Shown piece after piece: positions 1 through 7,797 of a stretch of DNA of 35,265 nt (positions are counted from its first letter, which is position 1; every line of letters starts with the position of its first letter). Below the pieces are notes generated by a model. That model made no database searches. It was given only the letters and a program-made list of their open reading frames with translations, and was not told the DNA's origin. The DNA comes from Novosphingobium sp. Chol11. GTDB lineage: Bacteria; Pseudomonadota; Alphaproteobacteria; Sphingomonadales; Sphingomonadaceae. The stretch covers positions 1-35,265 of the forward strand of contig NZ_CAMBTS010000019.1 of the NCBI RefSeq assembly GCF_945870625.1, read 5' to 3'. A program made the translations under genes and the position numbers.

Positions 1-165
1 GTATGCGCGGTGTCCTTGAGGGCACTGTGTGATATGTCAGCAACAGATCAGGTGCTGCATTCAAGCAGCGTGCGCCCCGGCACAGGCCGGGGGTCGCAGT
101 CGGTCAAAACGACAGGTCAGAGCTCACAGGCTTGAGATCTCTGCTTTAGCGGAAATCCCGAACGG

Positions 166-1041
166 TCAACCGACCGTCGGCGTTTCACCAGCGAGCTTCG
201 CCTTGATGTAAGGGATGCCATGCTTGGCCGGAAACACCCACTGCTCCCAGATCGAGAGTCGCTTGCGCTCATCCTGCCCGACGATCTCGGAGAAGCCTTC
301 GCGGTACGTGCCGAAAATCCGGTCGAGCAGGATCAGCCCATTGCCGAAGTTGCTGAAATTGTTTTCAAACAGGGTCGAGTGATGCAGGCTGTGGTGCTCG
401 ATTGTGGTGAATAAATAGGAATACCAGCGCGGCGGCGTGGTTTTCACGTTGGCATGGGCAAAGCACGTAATCCCGGTCAGCATATTGCTGGCGCAGAACA
501 CCGCCGACAATTGCACATCGAGCAGGGCCACCACGCTGAGACTGATCAGGAACAGTTCGATCGGATTGCCGGTCGCGCCTTTCAGTGCGTTCAGCTGCGT
601 CATGTGATGGTGCGGCGCATGCGTCAGCCAGAAGGCATAGTTGCCGTGCATCAGCCGGTGCATCCAATACTGCCCGAATTCGATGACGACGAGCACCAGC
701 GCGACCTGCAGCACAAACGGCAGCGCCATGATCCAGGGGGTGGCGATGCCGAGCGAAGCCTTGAGCGCAGTCAGCGGGTTTTCCGCAGCGATTTGAGTGA
801 ACCACGCGATCACGAAGGTGAAAAGCAGCAAGTAAAAGAAGTCAGTCCGAAATTCGCGCCATGTGATGCGCCAGCTGGCATGCCGCTCACTGACAAATTC
901 GAGCGCCTGCACCGCGCCGTAGGTCAGCAGCACGGCCAACGTCATCGTGCTGGCATTGACCCACGATGCCGGCGCAAGGCTCCAGAACGCAAAAATGACC
1001 GCCAGAAATGCCGGCTGCACCCAGGTCATTGCCAATTTCAT
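166..1041 (-). CDS. Fatty acid hydroxylase / sterol desaturase family membrane protein
   Basis: A 291-residue integral membrane protein of the di-iron fatty acid hydroxylase (sterol desaturase) superfamily, which hydroxylates or desaturates lipid chains using O2. The histidine clusters that bind the two irons are visible: HRLMH (residues 128-132), HAPHHH (141-146), a single H196 and EHHSLHH (215-221). Hydrophobic segments lie near residues 9-27, 32-48, 66-84, 103-121 and 162-195. I chose the ATG at 1041 because it is followed by a membrane segment; an upstream TTG (1125) would only add an unconserved stretch. It is divergent from the beta-propeller gene across a 178-base gap. A small hairpin (162-177) overlaps its stop codon. 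The substrate cannot be told from sequence; carotenoid, sphingolipid or sterol-like lipids are all possible. Confidence 0.85.
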   Translation of the reverse strand: MKLAMTWVQPAFLAVIFAFWSLAPASWVNASTMTLAVLLTYGAVQALEFVSERHASWRITWREFRTDFFYLLLFTFVIAWFTQIAAENPLTALKASLGIATPWIMALPFVLQVALVLVVIEFGQYWMHRLMHGNYAFWLTHAPHHHMTQLNALKGATGNPIELFLISLSVVALLDVQLSAVFCASNMLTGITCFAHANVKTTPPRWYSYLFTTIEHHSLHHSTLFENNFSNFGNGLILLDRIFGTYREGFSEIVGQDERKRLSIWEQWVFPAKHGIPYIKAKLAGETPTVG

Positions 1042-1219
1042 CACGCGAATCACACCCCGCCACGAAGTCTCGCGTATGTTGCCAAAACATTGGCAGAACG
1101 CATACTGCATGAGCATAGGCCACAAGGGACGCGGACACAGGTCGCCGAATGACGTAGGCCCAACACTTGGCGTAGCGCGTAATCAAGCGCCTGATGCGGC
1201 AGGAGTGGGAGATCGGGCG

Positions 1220-2173
1220 ATGGGGCGGAATTTGCAGAAGCAGCTTTTGGGAATGGCTTTGATGGCAGCCGCAGCAGCGATCGCCAGTGGCAACGCCTCT
1301 GCAGCGCCCGCACCTCTGGCCAGCGAGGACATCGTGCTGACCGTGCCCGGCTTTGCCGACTTTCTGGCGGTCGATGGCGAGAATGTCTGGATCACCAACA
1401 AGGGCCGGGTCGAGCTGTGGTCCCGGCAGGCCAAGCTTGCCGAAGTGGCGATGGCCAAGCCCTGCGGCGGGATGACGGTGGCATTCGGCTCGCTGTGGGT
1501 CGCCGATTGCCAGCATCGCCGGGTTAACCGCATCGATACCGGCATGTCCTCGTTTATTGCCGTGATCCCCACCGGCCTGACGACCGTTACCGGAGGCGAA
1601 TTGAACGTGGTGTCGGGCGCGGGATCGGTTTGGGCGCCCAGCGATGACGCAGGCATGATCGCGCGGATCGACCCGGCGACCAACACCGTGATCGCCTCGG
1701 TCAAAGTCGATCCCGGCACCACCTACCTCGCCTATGGCGAAGGCGCGCTCTGGGCGGTGAGCAGCAAAGCGCAGACGGTGCAGAAGATCGATCCGGCGAC
1801 CAACCGGGTCGTCGGCAAGGCCAGGCTGGGCAAGCAGCCCGCTTTCCTTGCGGCGGGCGAAGGCGGCGTGTGGGTGCAGGAACAGGGCGACGGGACTTTG
1901 GCGCGGGTCGATCCGCGCACAGTCGAAGTCACCGGCCGGACGAAGGTGGGCGCGGACTGGATGTATGGCGATATCGACACCGGCGGCGGCAAAGTATGGC
2001 TGCGCACCACCGCCGATCAGGTGATGGTGGTGGTTGATCCCAAATCGATGGCGGTGCTGGGCCGGTTCGGCAAACCGGCAGGCAGCGGCGCGCTGCGCTA
2101 TGTCGGGCCGGGATTGTGGACCAGCGCGCACGATGTGCACACGCTGTCGTGGTGGGGCACTGGCGGCAAGTAG
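1220..2173 (+). CDS. Exported YncE/Vgb-like beta-propeller protein
   Basis: A 317-residue protein with a signal peptide (MGRNLQKQLLG, then an Ala-rich core, likely cleaved near ASAA/APAP around residue 29), so it is probably periplasmic. The rest is built of repeats of about 40 residues with the pattern G-x-G-x-[LV]-W followed by IDP-x-T-x-x-V, seen at least four times (for example GAGSVWAP then RIDPATNTV, and GEGALWAV then KIDPATNRV). This is the YncE/virginiamycin-lyase-like propeller blade. No catalytic residues can be assigned, and many such proteins have no known activity. The ATG at 1220 was chosen because it starts the signal peptide and has AGGAG/GGAGA upstream; longer in-frame versions would bury the signal sequence. 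It is convergent with the BLUF gene, 19 bases apart. Confidence 0.75.
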   Translation: MGRNLQKQLLGMALMAAAAAIASGNASAAPAPLASEDIVLTVPGFADFLAVDGENVWITNKGRVELWSRQAKLAEVAMAKPCGGMTVAFGSLWVADCQHRRVNRIDTGMSSFIAVIPTGLTTVTGGELNVVSGAGSVWAPSDDAGMIARIDPATNTVIASVKVDPGTTYLAYGEGALWAVSSKAQTVQKIDPATNRVVGKARLGKQPAFLAAGEGGVWVQEQGDGTLARVDPRTVEVTGRTKVGADWMYGDIDTGGGKVWLRTTADQVMVVVDPKSMAVLGRFGKPAGSGALRYVGPGLWTSAHDVHTLSWWGTGGK

Positions 2174-2192
2174 CGCCGGCTGCGTGCAGGCC

Positions 2193-2597
2193 TTATGCGG
2201 CGGCGATTCGTGCCTTGGCCGCAACGCGTTCGAACACGCCAAGCAGCATTTCGGGCGTTGCCGTCTCCACAATGCCGCCCGCAACGTCGGCTGCCGACCA
2301 TGTCAGCGATGGCATCTGATCATCGAGCATTTCCCACTCCGGGAACATCCGCTGATCGGCGGTGCGGCTAAGCAGCACTTTGACAGCAAGGTGCCGGTCA
2401 TCCTTAACGATCCGCGCAAAGACGGCGTCGATCGCGGCTTCGGGGCCTTCGATGAGTTGGAGATACATATCATGGCGGCAGATCAGCGCGCCGGTGATAT
2501 CGGCCTCACGGTTCTTTTCGCGCGAGCGCACCAGAATGCCTGCGAGCATCGCGCTGTCAAAGCCGAAAGGCTCTGAAGAATAGATCAGCTGCTTCAA
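2193..2597 (-). CDS. Short BLUF-domain blue-light sensor
   Basis: A 134-residue protein that is almost only a BLUF domain, a flavin-binding blue-light receptor. The residues that define the family are present: Y6 in LIYSS, N29, Q47 in YLQLIEG, and the W88/M90 pair in PEWEM, at spacings like those of AppA and Slr1694. The tail of about 35 residues is probably the capping helices. There is no fused output domain, so it would act through a partner protein. The start appears to be TTG at 2597: no in-frame ATG or GTG lies close upstream, and the family begins only 2-5 residues before the conserved Leu-Ile-Tyr. A G-rich stretch a few bases upstream may serve as ribosome binding site. It lies 74 bases downstream of the metallo-hydrolase gene on the same strand and may be read from it. 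Confidence 0.85.
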   Translation of the reverse strand: MKQLIYSSEPFGFDSAMLAGILVRSREKNREADITGALICRHDMYLQLIEGPEAAIDAVFARIVKDDRHLAVKVLLSRTADQRMFPEWEMLDDQMPSLTWSAADVAGGIVETATPEMLLGVFERVAAKARIAAA

Positions 2598-2671
2598 CGG
2601 ACGAGCCCCCCACGATTGCTGCTGCGGATAGTGGACCTGCCGGGGCGGCGGCGCAAGGGCGCGGCGGCGGC

Positions 2672-3607
2672 TTACTCGTTCGGCCGCGCGGGAACCGGGT
2701 GCAGGATGAACTCGGCATGGCGGTCGACCACTGGCGCAGAGGCCGCGCGATTGGCCGCCGCCTGCAATTCATAAATCGCCGAGACCGGCAAGGCGAGACC
2801 ATGCTCTGCGGCATGCGCCGGCGCCTCGTGGGCGTAATCCTGCTTGGGCGTCGTCGTCATCTCGATATGCGCGCCCAGCGCCGCGCGGATCGGATGGGTT
2901 CTGGCAAACGCGGCGAGGCGGCCCGCGCTTGCCTGAAACACCGCGAACTTATCGAGCGGCACATAGAGCCGGCCCGGATAGAGCATGTCGCCCGAAAACA
3001 GCAGCCGCGTGCGCGCGTCGTAGACCATGATGTGCGATGGCTCGTGGCCCGGGGTGGGGAGAATGGCGAGCACGCGGCCGCCCAGATCGATCCGCCCCTG
3101 CGTCACCGGCCACTTCGCGACATGAAAGTAGGCGGCGACTTCGGCAGGCTTGAGGCCGATCACGTCGGTATCGGCGCGGCCTGCGAATTCATCGTCGCCC
3201 GCATGGTGGTCGCCGTGGCTGTGCGAATGCGCGACGGTGAGCTTCAGCGGGCGGTCGCCATGCGCGGCGCGCCACGCGGCGATCAGCTGGTCGACCTGCG
3301 GGCGGATTTTAAGACCACCCGCGCCAGTATCGAGCAACAACGCGCGCTCCCGCCCAAACAGCAGATAAAGAAACGGGGCCTCGAAGTTGGTCTTGACCGA
3401 CTGGCGGATCACGTAAGTATCGGCATCGATGGCCTGCACCTGCGTTTGCGGCTCCACTGCCAGCGTGCCATCGATCCAGTGTTCGAATCGCGGACCCGGC
3501 GCGGGCGGCGCGGCAGCGATCAGCGCAAACGCGCCAGTTACGGCGAGGCTCAGGGTAAGGGGCGAATTACGCATTGCTGCAATGCGGAAGCGGGTGGCAA
3601 GGATCAT
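2672..3607 (-). CDS. Exported metallo-beta-lactamase-fold hydrolase
   Basis: A 311-residue MBL-fold metallo-hydrolase. A signal peptide is evident (RFRIAAMRNS, then a hydrophobic core ending IAAA-PPAP near residue 33), so it is periplasmic. The metal motif HxHxDH appears as H129, H131, D133, H134, with H188 (TPGHE) and D207 (SGDM) as further ligands; LLLDTG (about 91-96) is the usual strand before the motif. The SGDMLYPG stretch resembles glyoxalase II/quinoprotein-relay-type MBL proteins rather than antibiotic-inactivating lactamases, so resistance should not be assumed. GTG ATG occurs at the start; I prefer the ATG (3607), with AAGGG as ribosome site. It is divergent from the ABC transporter, and the palindrome at 3624-3651 lies only 16 bases upstream of its start, so the two are probably co-regulated. 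Substrate unknown. Confidence 0.8.
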   Translation of the reverse strand: MILATRFRIAAMRNSPLTLSLAVTGAFALIAAAPPAPGPRFEHWIDGTLAVEPQTQVQAIDADTYVIRQSVKTNFEAPFLYLLFGRERALLLDTGAGGLKIRPQVDQLIAAWRAAHGDRPLKLTVAHSHSHGDHHAGDDEFAGRADTDVIGLKPAEVAAYFHVAKWPVTQGRIDLGGRVLAILPTPGHEPSHIMVYDARTRLLFSGDMLYPGRLYVPLDKFAVFQASAGRLAAFARTHPIRAALGAHIEMTTTPKQDYAHEAPAHAAEHGLALPVSAIYELQAAANRAASAPVVDRHAEFILHPVPARPNE

Positions 3608-3623
3608 CACGGGCCCTTAAGTT

Positions 3624-3651
3624 TTATTACTAAATTGCATAAACGTAATAA
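3624..3651. promoter_or_regulatory. Operator palindrome TTATTAC-N14-GTAATAA (site 1)
   Basis: A perfect 7-base inverted repeat with a 14-base spacer in the 112-base gap between the divergent metallo-hydrolase and the ABC transporter genes. The inner part, TATTAC-N14-GTAATA, is repeated exactly, with the same spacer length, at 6445-6470 in front of the NikR-like regulator. Its AT-rich arms stand out from the GC-rich surroundings. The architecture (two short half-sites far apart) is the kind bound by NikR-family tetramers. It is close to the hydrolase start and 68 bases before the transporter start, so it could control both directions. Confidence 0.7.
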
Positions 3652-3719
3652 CGAACAGGGTAGACAACCGCGTCAATCCGCCGCACTCTAGGCACCGAAA
3701 CGAAACCCAAGGGGAATGC

Positions 3720-4832
3720 ATGGCACGCTGGCTGTCTCAAGGTCGTCTGGCAATGGGCCGAATGGCGAAGGCGCGCTTGATCGTCGCAGCAGCGGTCATG
3801 CTAGCCACTGCGGCTTGCGGTGGCGGCGCTTCGGAGCCTGCGAAACGGACAGAATTCAGCATCGGCTGGTCGATCTATGCCGGTTGGATGCCCTGGCCCT
3901 ATGCACAGCAGGCCGGCATCGTGAAGAAATGGGCCGACAAATACGGCATCAAGATCAACGTGGTGCAGGTCAACGATTATGTCGAATCGGTCAACCAGTA
4001 CACTGCGGGCAAGCTCGACGGCGTGACCGTCACCAACATGGACGCGCTGACGATCCCGGCGGCGGGCGGCAAAGATACCAGCGCGATCATCCTGGGCGAT
4101 TATTCGAACGGCAACGACGGCGTGGTGCTAAAGAATGCGGCATCGCTCGCGGATATCAAGGGCCGCACGGTCTACCTGGCCGAGCTATCCGTCTCGCACT
4201 ATCTGCTGGCGCGCGCACTTTCGACCGTGGGGCTCAAGCTTGCAGACGTAAAGACGATGAACACCTCGGATGCAGACATCGTCGCGGCGTTTTCCAGCCC
4301 GACCGCCAATGCGGCGGTGACGTGGAACCCGCAGCTGACCGAGCTCAGCAAAATGCCGGGTGCCAACCTGGCGTTTGCTTCAAGCGAAGTGCCCGCCGAG
4401 ATCCTCGATCTTCTGGTGGTCGACAGCGCCACACTCAAAGCCAATCCCAATCTGGGCAAGGCGCTCGCCGGGATCTGGTATGAAACCATCGCGCTGATGC
4501 AGCAGCAGGACGCGAGCGGCGCAGCGGCGCGTGCAGCGATGGCCAAACTGGCCGGATCGAGCCCCGAAGCATTCGACGCGCAGCTCAAAACCACGCACCT
4601 TTATGGCAGCCCAAAGGAAGCGATTGCCGCGATGGGCGCGCCCGACCTCATCAGCACGATGACCAAAGTGCGCGATTTCAGCTTTTCCAAGGGGCTGTTC
4701 GGTCCGGGCGCGCGCAGCGCCGATGCGGTGGGCATGGCTTTTCCGGGCGGCAAGACGTTGGGCGATGCGGCCAATGTGAAGCTGCACTTCGATCCGACCT
4801 TCATGGAGCAGGCTGCGGCGGGCGGAAATTGA
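3720..4832 (+). CDS. ABC transporter substrate-binding lipoprotein, TauA/SsuA-like (guanidine/urea locus)
   Basis: A 370-residue periplasmic binding protein of the nitrate/sulfonate/taurine type, the form annotated as 'urea carboxylase-related'. The N-terminus has a basic region, a hydrophobic core and a probable lipobox ending at C33 (LATAAC), so it is likely membrane-anchored. The mature part opens with FSIGWSIYAGWMPWPYA, followed by a typical binding-protein pattern (AGKLDGVTVTNMDAL). The ATG at 3720 has a good ribosome site, AAGGGG at 3709-3714; an internal ATG at 3762 would give a shorter signal peptide and cannot be excluded. It is first of a three-gene transporter unit, with the permease 25 bases downstream. 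Given the carboxylase genes that follow, the ligand is most likely guanidine (inference). Regulation is probably through the palindrome at 3624-3651. Confidence 0.85.
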   Translation: MARWLSQGRLAMGRMAKARLIVAAAVMLATAACGGGASEPAKRTEFSIGWSIYAGWMPWPYAQQAGIVKKWADKYGIKINVVQVNDYVESVNQYTAGKLDGVTVTNMDALTIPAAGGKDTSAIILGDYSNGNDGVVLKNAASLADIKGRTVYLAELSVSHYLLARALSTVGLKLADVKTMNTSDADIVAAFSSPTANAAVTWNPQLTELSKMPGANLAFASSEVPAEILDLLVVDSATLKANPNLGKALAGIWYETIALMQQQDASGAAARAAMAKLAGSSPEAFDAQLKTTHLYGSPKEAIAAMGAPDLISTMTKVRDFSFSKGLFGPGARSADAVGMAFPGGKTLGDAANVKLHFDPTFMEQAAAGGN

Positions 4833-4857
4833 TCCAGTTTATGAACGTGGCTCCCCC

Positions 4858-5673
4858 ATGCGCTGGGTAAATGTGCGGCCCTCGCGGCGCACCGGGTGGT
4901 TGCTCGGCGCGGGGCCGCTGGTGGTCCTCCTGCTGGCGTATCTGATCGCCTCGGCCAGCCGCCACGCCGCCAATTCCGCTGACAAAGTTCTGCCCACGCC
5001 CGCCGCGATGTTTGCGGCGATGCGCACCATGATGGCCGACGCCGATCCGCTCACCGGCCAGCTGATCTTTTGGGCGGATACGCTTGCCAGCCTCGAACGG
5101 CTTGGCATTGCGCTCGCCATTTGTACGCTTTCGGCGCTCTTGGTCGGCATGGTGCTGGGTGTGCTGCCCGCCGCGCGCGGGACCTTTGGCCCCCTTGTAA
5201 CTACGATCGCCGTGATTCCGCCGATCGCGCTGCTGCCGATCCTGTTCATCGTGTTCGGCCTTGGCGAGACCGCCAAAGTGGCGCTGATCGTGATCGGCAT
5301 CACCCCGTTCCTGATCCGCGATCTGGCCGATCATATCACTGCTTTGCCGCGCGAGCAGATGATCAAGGCGCAGACTTTGGGCGCGAGCAGCTGGCAACTG
5401 GCGCTGCGCGTCGCCTTGCCGCAGGCGCTGCCCCGGCTCATCGCTGGCGTCCGACTGTCCTTGGGGCCGGCTTGGGTTTATCTGATTTCGGCCGAAGCCA
5501 TCGCGTCTGACATCGGCCTTGGCTACCGCATCTTCCTCGTCCGCCGCTATCTCTCGATGGACATCATCATTCCCTATGTGATCTGGATTTCGCTGCTCGC
5601 CATCGTGATGGATGTGGCGCTGGCGCAGCTCAGCCGCCGCGCCTTCGGCTGGGCGCACGAGGCTGGACGATGA
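4858..5673 (+). CDS. ABC transporter permease, TauC/SsuC-like (guanidine/urea locus)
   Basis: A 271-residue inner-membrane permease of the binding-protein-dependent transport family. About six hydrophobic segments are visible (near 13-35, 80-105, 112-134, 138-150, 205-220 and 233-258). The cytoplasmic EAA-type coupling loop is recognisable as EQMIKAQTLGASSWQL, then ALPRLIAG (about 168-195), where the ATPase docks. It would pair with the downstream ATPase and upstream binding protein. Its stop codon overlaps the ATPase start by ATGA at 5670-5673, showing translational coupling. Substrate is inferred from the neighbouring carboxylase/allophanate genes only. Confidence 0.9.
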   Translation: MRWVNVRPSRRTGWLLGAGPLVVLLLAYLIASASRHAANSADKVLPTPAAMFAAMRTMMADADPLTGQLIFWADTLASLERLGIALAICTLSALLVGMVLGVLPAARGTFGPLVTTIAVIPPIALLPILFIVFGLGETAKVALIVIGITPFLIRDLADHITALPREQMIKAQTLGASSWQLALRVALPQALPRLIAGVRLSLGPAWVYLISAEAIASDIGLGYRIFLVRRYLSMDIIIPYVIWISLLAIVMDVALAQLSRRAFGWAHEAGR

Positions 5674-6425
5674 GCGTCCCCGCTTTGATCGCGTTCGACA
5701 ACGTGTGGCTCGAATATGGCGACAGGGTCGTGCTTGAGCGTGTCAGCCTCGCCATCGCCGAACGCAGCTTCGTCGGGATTGTCGGCCCCTCCGGCGCGGG
5801 CAAGAGCAGCTTCCTGCGTCTGGTTTTGGGGCAGGAAGCGCCGAGCCGGGGCAAAATCCTGCTCGATGGCGCGCCCCTGCCGCCCGAATGCGGGCCGGAT
5901 CGCGGGGTAGTGTTTCAACGCTACTCGGTCTTCCCGCACCTTACCGCGCTGCGCAATGTGATGTTCAACCGTGAATGCGTGGCCGCGCCGTTCACCGCGC
6001 GCTTGTTTGGCGCAGCGCGGCGCGCCGCAGAGGCCGAGGCGCTGGCCATGCTCGAAGAGGTCGGCCTTGCCGATGCGCGGCACACGTATCCCGCGCAGCT
6101 TTCGGGCGGGATGCAGCAACGGCTGGCGATCGCGCAGGCATTGATGGCGCGGCCGCGTGTGCTTCTGCTCGACGAGCCGTTCGGCGCGCTCGATCCCGGC
6201 ATCCGGCAGGATATGCACCGGCTGATCACCCGGCTCTGGCACGAACGCGCGCTCACCGTGCTCATGGTGACGCACGATATCCAGGAAGCGTTCAAGCTGG
6301 GCACGCGGGTGATCTCGTTCGACAAGCGCCGCCATGATCCCCACGCACCGCACCGCTATGGCGCGACGGCGGTGTACGACCTCGCGCTTGATCGCAAGGC
6401 CGCGCCCGATGCGATCCCCGCATAA
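5670..6425 (+). CDS. ABC transporter ATP-binding protein, TauB/SsuB-like (guanidine/urea locus)
   Basis: A 251-residue ABC ATPase energising the transporter. All nucleotide-binding motifs are intact: Walker A GPSGAGKSS (about 37-45), Q-loop VFQRYSVFPHL (about 80-90), signature LSGGMQQRL (about 145-153), Walker B VLLLDEPFGALD (about 164-175) and the switch histidine in VTHD (about 200). Size and motifs match the nitrate/taurine importer ATPases. It ends 62 bases before the regulator gene; the second palindrome lies in that gap, so the transporter and the catabolic unit appear to be two separately started transcripts under one regulator. Confidence 0.92.
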   Translation: MSVPALIAFDNVWLEYGDRVVLERVSLAIAERSFVGIVGPSGAGKSSFLRLVLGQEAPSRGKILLDGAPLPPECGPDRGVVFQRYSVFPHLTALRNVMFNRECVAAPFTARLFGAARRAAEAEALAMLEEVGLADARHTYPAQLSGGMQQRLAIAQALMARPRVLLLDEPFGALDPGIRQDMHRLITRLWHERALTVLMVTHDIQEAFKLGTRVISFDKRRHDPHAPHRYGATAVYDLALDRKAAPDAIPA

Positions 6426-6444
6426 CGCTGAGCGTATCGTTCAG

Positions 6445-6470
6445 TATTACGATTGACAGAATCGGTAATA
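6445..6470. promoter_or_regulatory. Operator palindrome TATTAC-N14-GTAATA (site 2)
   Basis: An inverted repeat with 6-base arms and a 14-base spacer, identical in arms and spacer length to site 1 (3624-3651). The spacer contains further partial symmetry (GATT and AATC). It ends 17 bases before the GTG start of the NikR-like regulator, a position that would block transcription or translation start and fits autoregulation. The ribosome site AAGAGAG (6474-6480) follows directly. I could not assign -35/-10 elements with confidence. Confidence 0.7.
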
Positions 6471-6487
6471 ATTAAGAGAGTGCCAAT

Positions 6488-6982
6488 GTGACCAAAGACC
6501 TCCCCCCAGCCGCGCTCGCCCGCCTGAGCATGAGCCTGCCGGCGGAGCTTTCGCGTCAGCTTGACGCCATGGTGGAAGAGCGCGATCTCTCGTCGCGCTC
6601 GCAGCTCATCGCCGAACTCATTCGCAACGAGTTGGCCGAACATGGCGCGGCGGAGCGCCCCGAGGATATGCTCGCGGGCACGATTACCTTGGTCTACCGC
6701 GCCGATATGGGCCGCGTGCGCCACCAGCTGGCGCAAACGCAGACCGAGTATTTGAAAGAGGTGATTTCCTCGCAGCACGTCTTTCTCGAAGACGACCAGT
6801 CGCTCGAAGTGCTGCTGGTGCAAGGCCCAGCGCGGCGGCTGCGCGCGTTGTGCGATGCGCTGCGCAAAGTGCGCGGGGTGCAACAGCTGCGGCTGTTCAC
6901 CACCACCGCGTTGCTCCCCCCGCTTTACGATCAGGATGCTGCCCAAGGTTCACATGGCCAGCCACATGAGGAGGCCGCATGA
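6488..6982 (+). CDS. NikR-like ribbon-helix-helix regulator lacking the nickel site
   Basis: A 164-residue regulator. The N-terminus is a ribbon-helix-helix DNA-binding domain (RLSMSLPAELSRQLDAM, then SRSQLIAELIRNEL, about residues 12-49). Residues 62-140 match the ACT-like ligand-binding and tetramerisation domain of NikR: LVYRADMGRVRHQLAQTQ, then SLEVLLVQGPARRLRALCDAL. Aligned without gaps to my recollection of E. coli NikR, the nickel ligands H76, H87, H89 and C95 fall on T86, H97, F99 and S105, so only one is kept. The high-affinity nickel site is therefore lost and the signal is probably something else (guanidine, carboxyguanidine or allophanate are guesses). The start is GTG at 6488; the overlapping ATG at 6486 is followed at once by TGA. 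Its stop overlaps the UAAP1 start (ATGA). Probable targets are the two palindromes. Confidence 0.85.
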   Translation: MTKDLPPAALARLSMSLPAELSRQLDAMVEERDLSSRSQLIAELIRNELAEHGAAERPEDMLAGTITLVYRADMGRVRHQLAQTQTEYLKEVISSQHVFLEDDQSLEVLLVQGPARRLRALCDALRKVRGVQQLRLFTTTALLPPLYDQDAAQGSHGQPHEEAA

Positions 6983-7797
6983 GCGCCCTTGCCAATCCCA
7001 ATGCCGCCCGCGACCATGCCCGCGCCATGGCGGGCACCGTCGCCGAGGCTATGCCGATCCTGCCGCCTCGCGCGGATGATCTGCCCGCCGGCGTCAGCCC
7101 GGCCGATCTTGTCTGGGAAGAAACCATTGCCTCTGGCGGCTATGCCTCTCGCTCGCTGGCGCGCGGCACCCGGCTGCGGCTGATCGATTTGCAGGGCGAT
7201 GCCTGCGCGTCGCTGCTGCTCTACAACGCGGCGATGCCGACCGAGCGGCTGAACATCGCCGACACGGTGAAAGTGCAATGGAACGCCTATCCCGGCGCAG
7301 GCAGCCTGCTGCTCTCGGATATGGGCCGCGTCCTCGCCAGCTTTGAACATGACGATGCGGGCACGCACGATGCCTTTTGCGGCGCATCGAACGAAGCCTC
7401 AAACCGCCGCCGTTATGGCGAGGGGCGCAATTCGGGCAACTTCCCCAATGCGCGCGACCGGCTGTTGCTGGGCTCGGCCAAGCATGGGCTGGGGCGGCGC
7501 GACGTGCATCCCTGCATCAATCTGTTCAAGGGTGTGCGCATCGCCGCCGATGGCACAACCGAGCCGCAGTTCGGCCCCTTCGCGCCGGGCCGCACAGTCG
7601 TGCTGCGCGCCGAGATGGAGGTGATCGTGGTGATCGCCAATTGCCCGCATGTGCTCGATGCGCGGCCATGGAGCGTCACCCCGCTGCGCGCCACCGCCTG
7701 GCGCGGGCCTATTGCTGGCGAAGAAGACGCCATCCGGAACGCCACCCCCGAAGGCCAGCGCGCTTTCCTCAACACCGAGGATCTGTACCGCCGATGA
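6979..7797 (+). CDS. Urea carboxylase-associated protein 1 (DUF1989), likely carboxyguanidine deiminase subunit
   Basis: A 272-residue DUF1989 family protein of the UAAP1 type. Family features visible include GDACASLLLYN (about 74-84), HDAFCGASNEASNRRRYG (about 129-146), HPCINLFKGV (about 176-185) and VVIANCPHVLDARPW near the C-terminus, with conserved Cys and His that suggest a metal site. In the guanidine pathway this protein and its paralogue form carboxyguanidine deiminase (CgdAB), which converts the carboxylase product to allophanate and ammonia; that assignment is from published work on the family, not from this sequence. ATGA overlaps on both sides couple it to the regulator and to UAAP2. 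Confidence 0.85.
   Translation: MSALANPNAARDHARAMAGTVAEAMPILPPRADDLPAGVSPADLVWEETIASGGYASRSLARGTRLRLIDLQGDACASLLLYNAAMPTERLNIADTVKVQWNAYPGAGSLLLSDMGRVLASFEHDDAGTHDAFCGASNEASNRRRYGEGRNSGNFPNARDRLLLGSAKHGLGRRDVHPCINLFKGVRIAADGTTEPQFGPFAPGRTVVLRAEMEVIVVIANCPHVLDARPWSVTPLRATAWRGPIAGEEDAIRNATPEGQRAFLNTEDLYRR

Noticed and set aside
75..92. Hairpin CCCCGGC-ACAG-GCCGGGG near the left edge
   Set aside because: No T-run on either strand and no adjacent gene end in the window on the plus strand; function cannot be supported.
2672..3607. Antibiotic-resistance metallo-beta-lactamase
   Set aside because: Motif context (SGDMLYPG, glyoxalase-like) and locus do not support a true lactamase; only the fold and metal site are certain.
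3652..3719. Possible guanidine-I or mini-ykkC riboswitch in the transporter leader (two ACGA tetranucleotides)
   Set aside because: The ACGA copies are not closed by GC stems and the conserved ykkC blocks are absent; the leader is too short.
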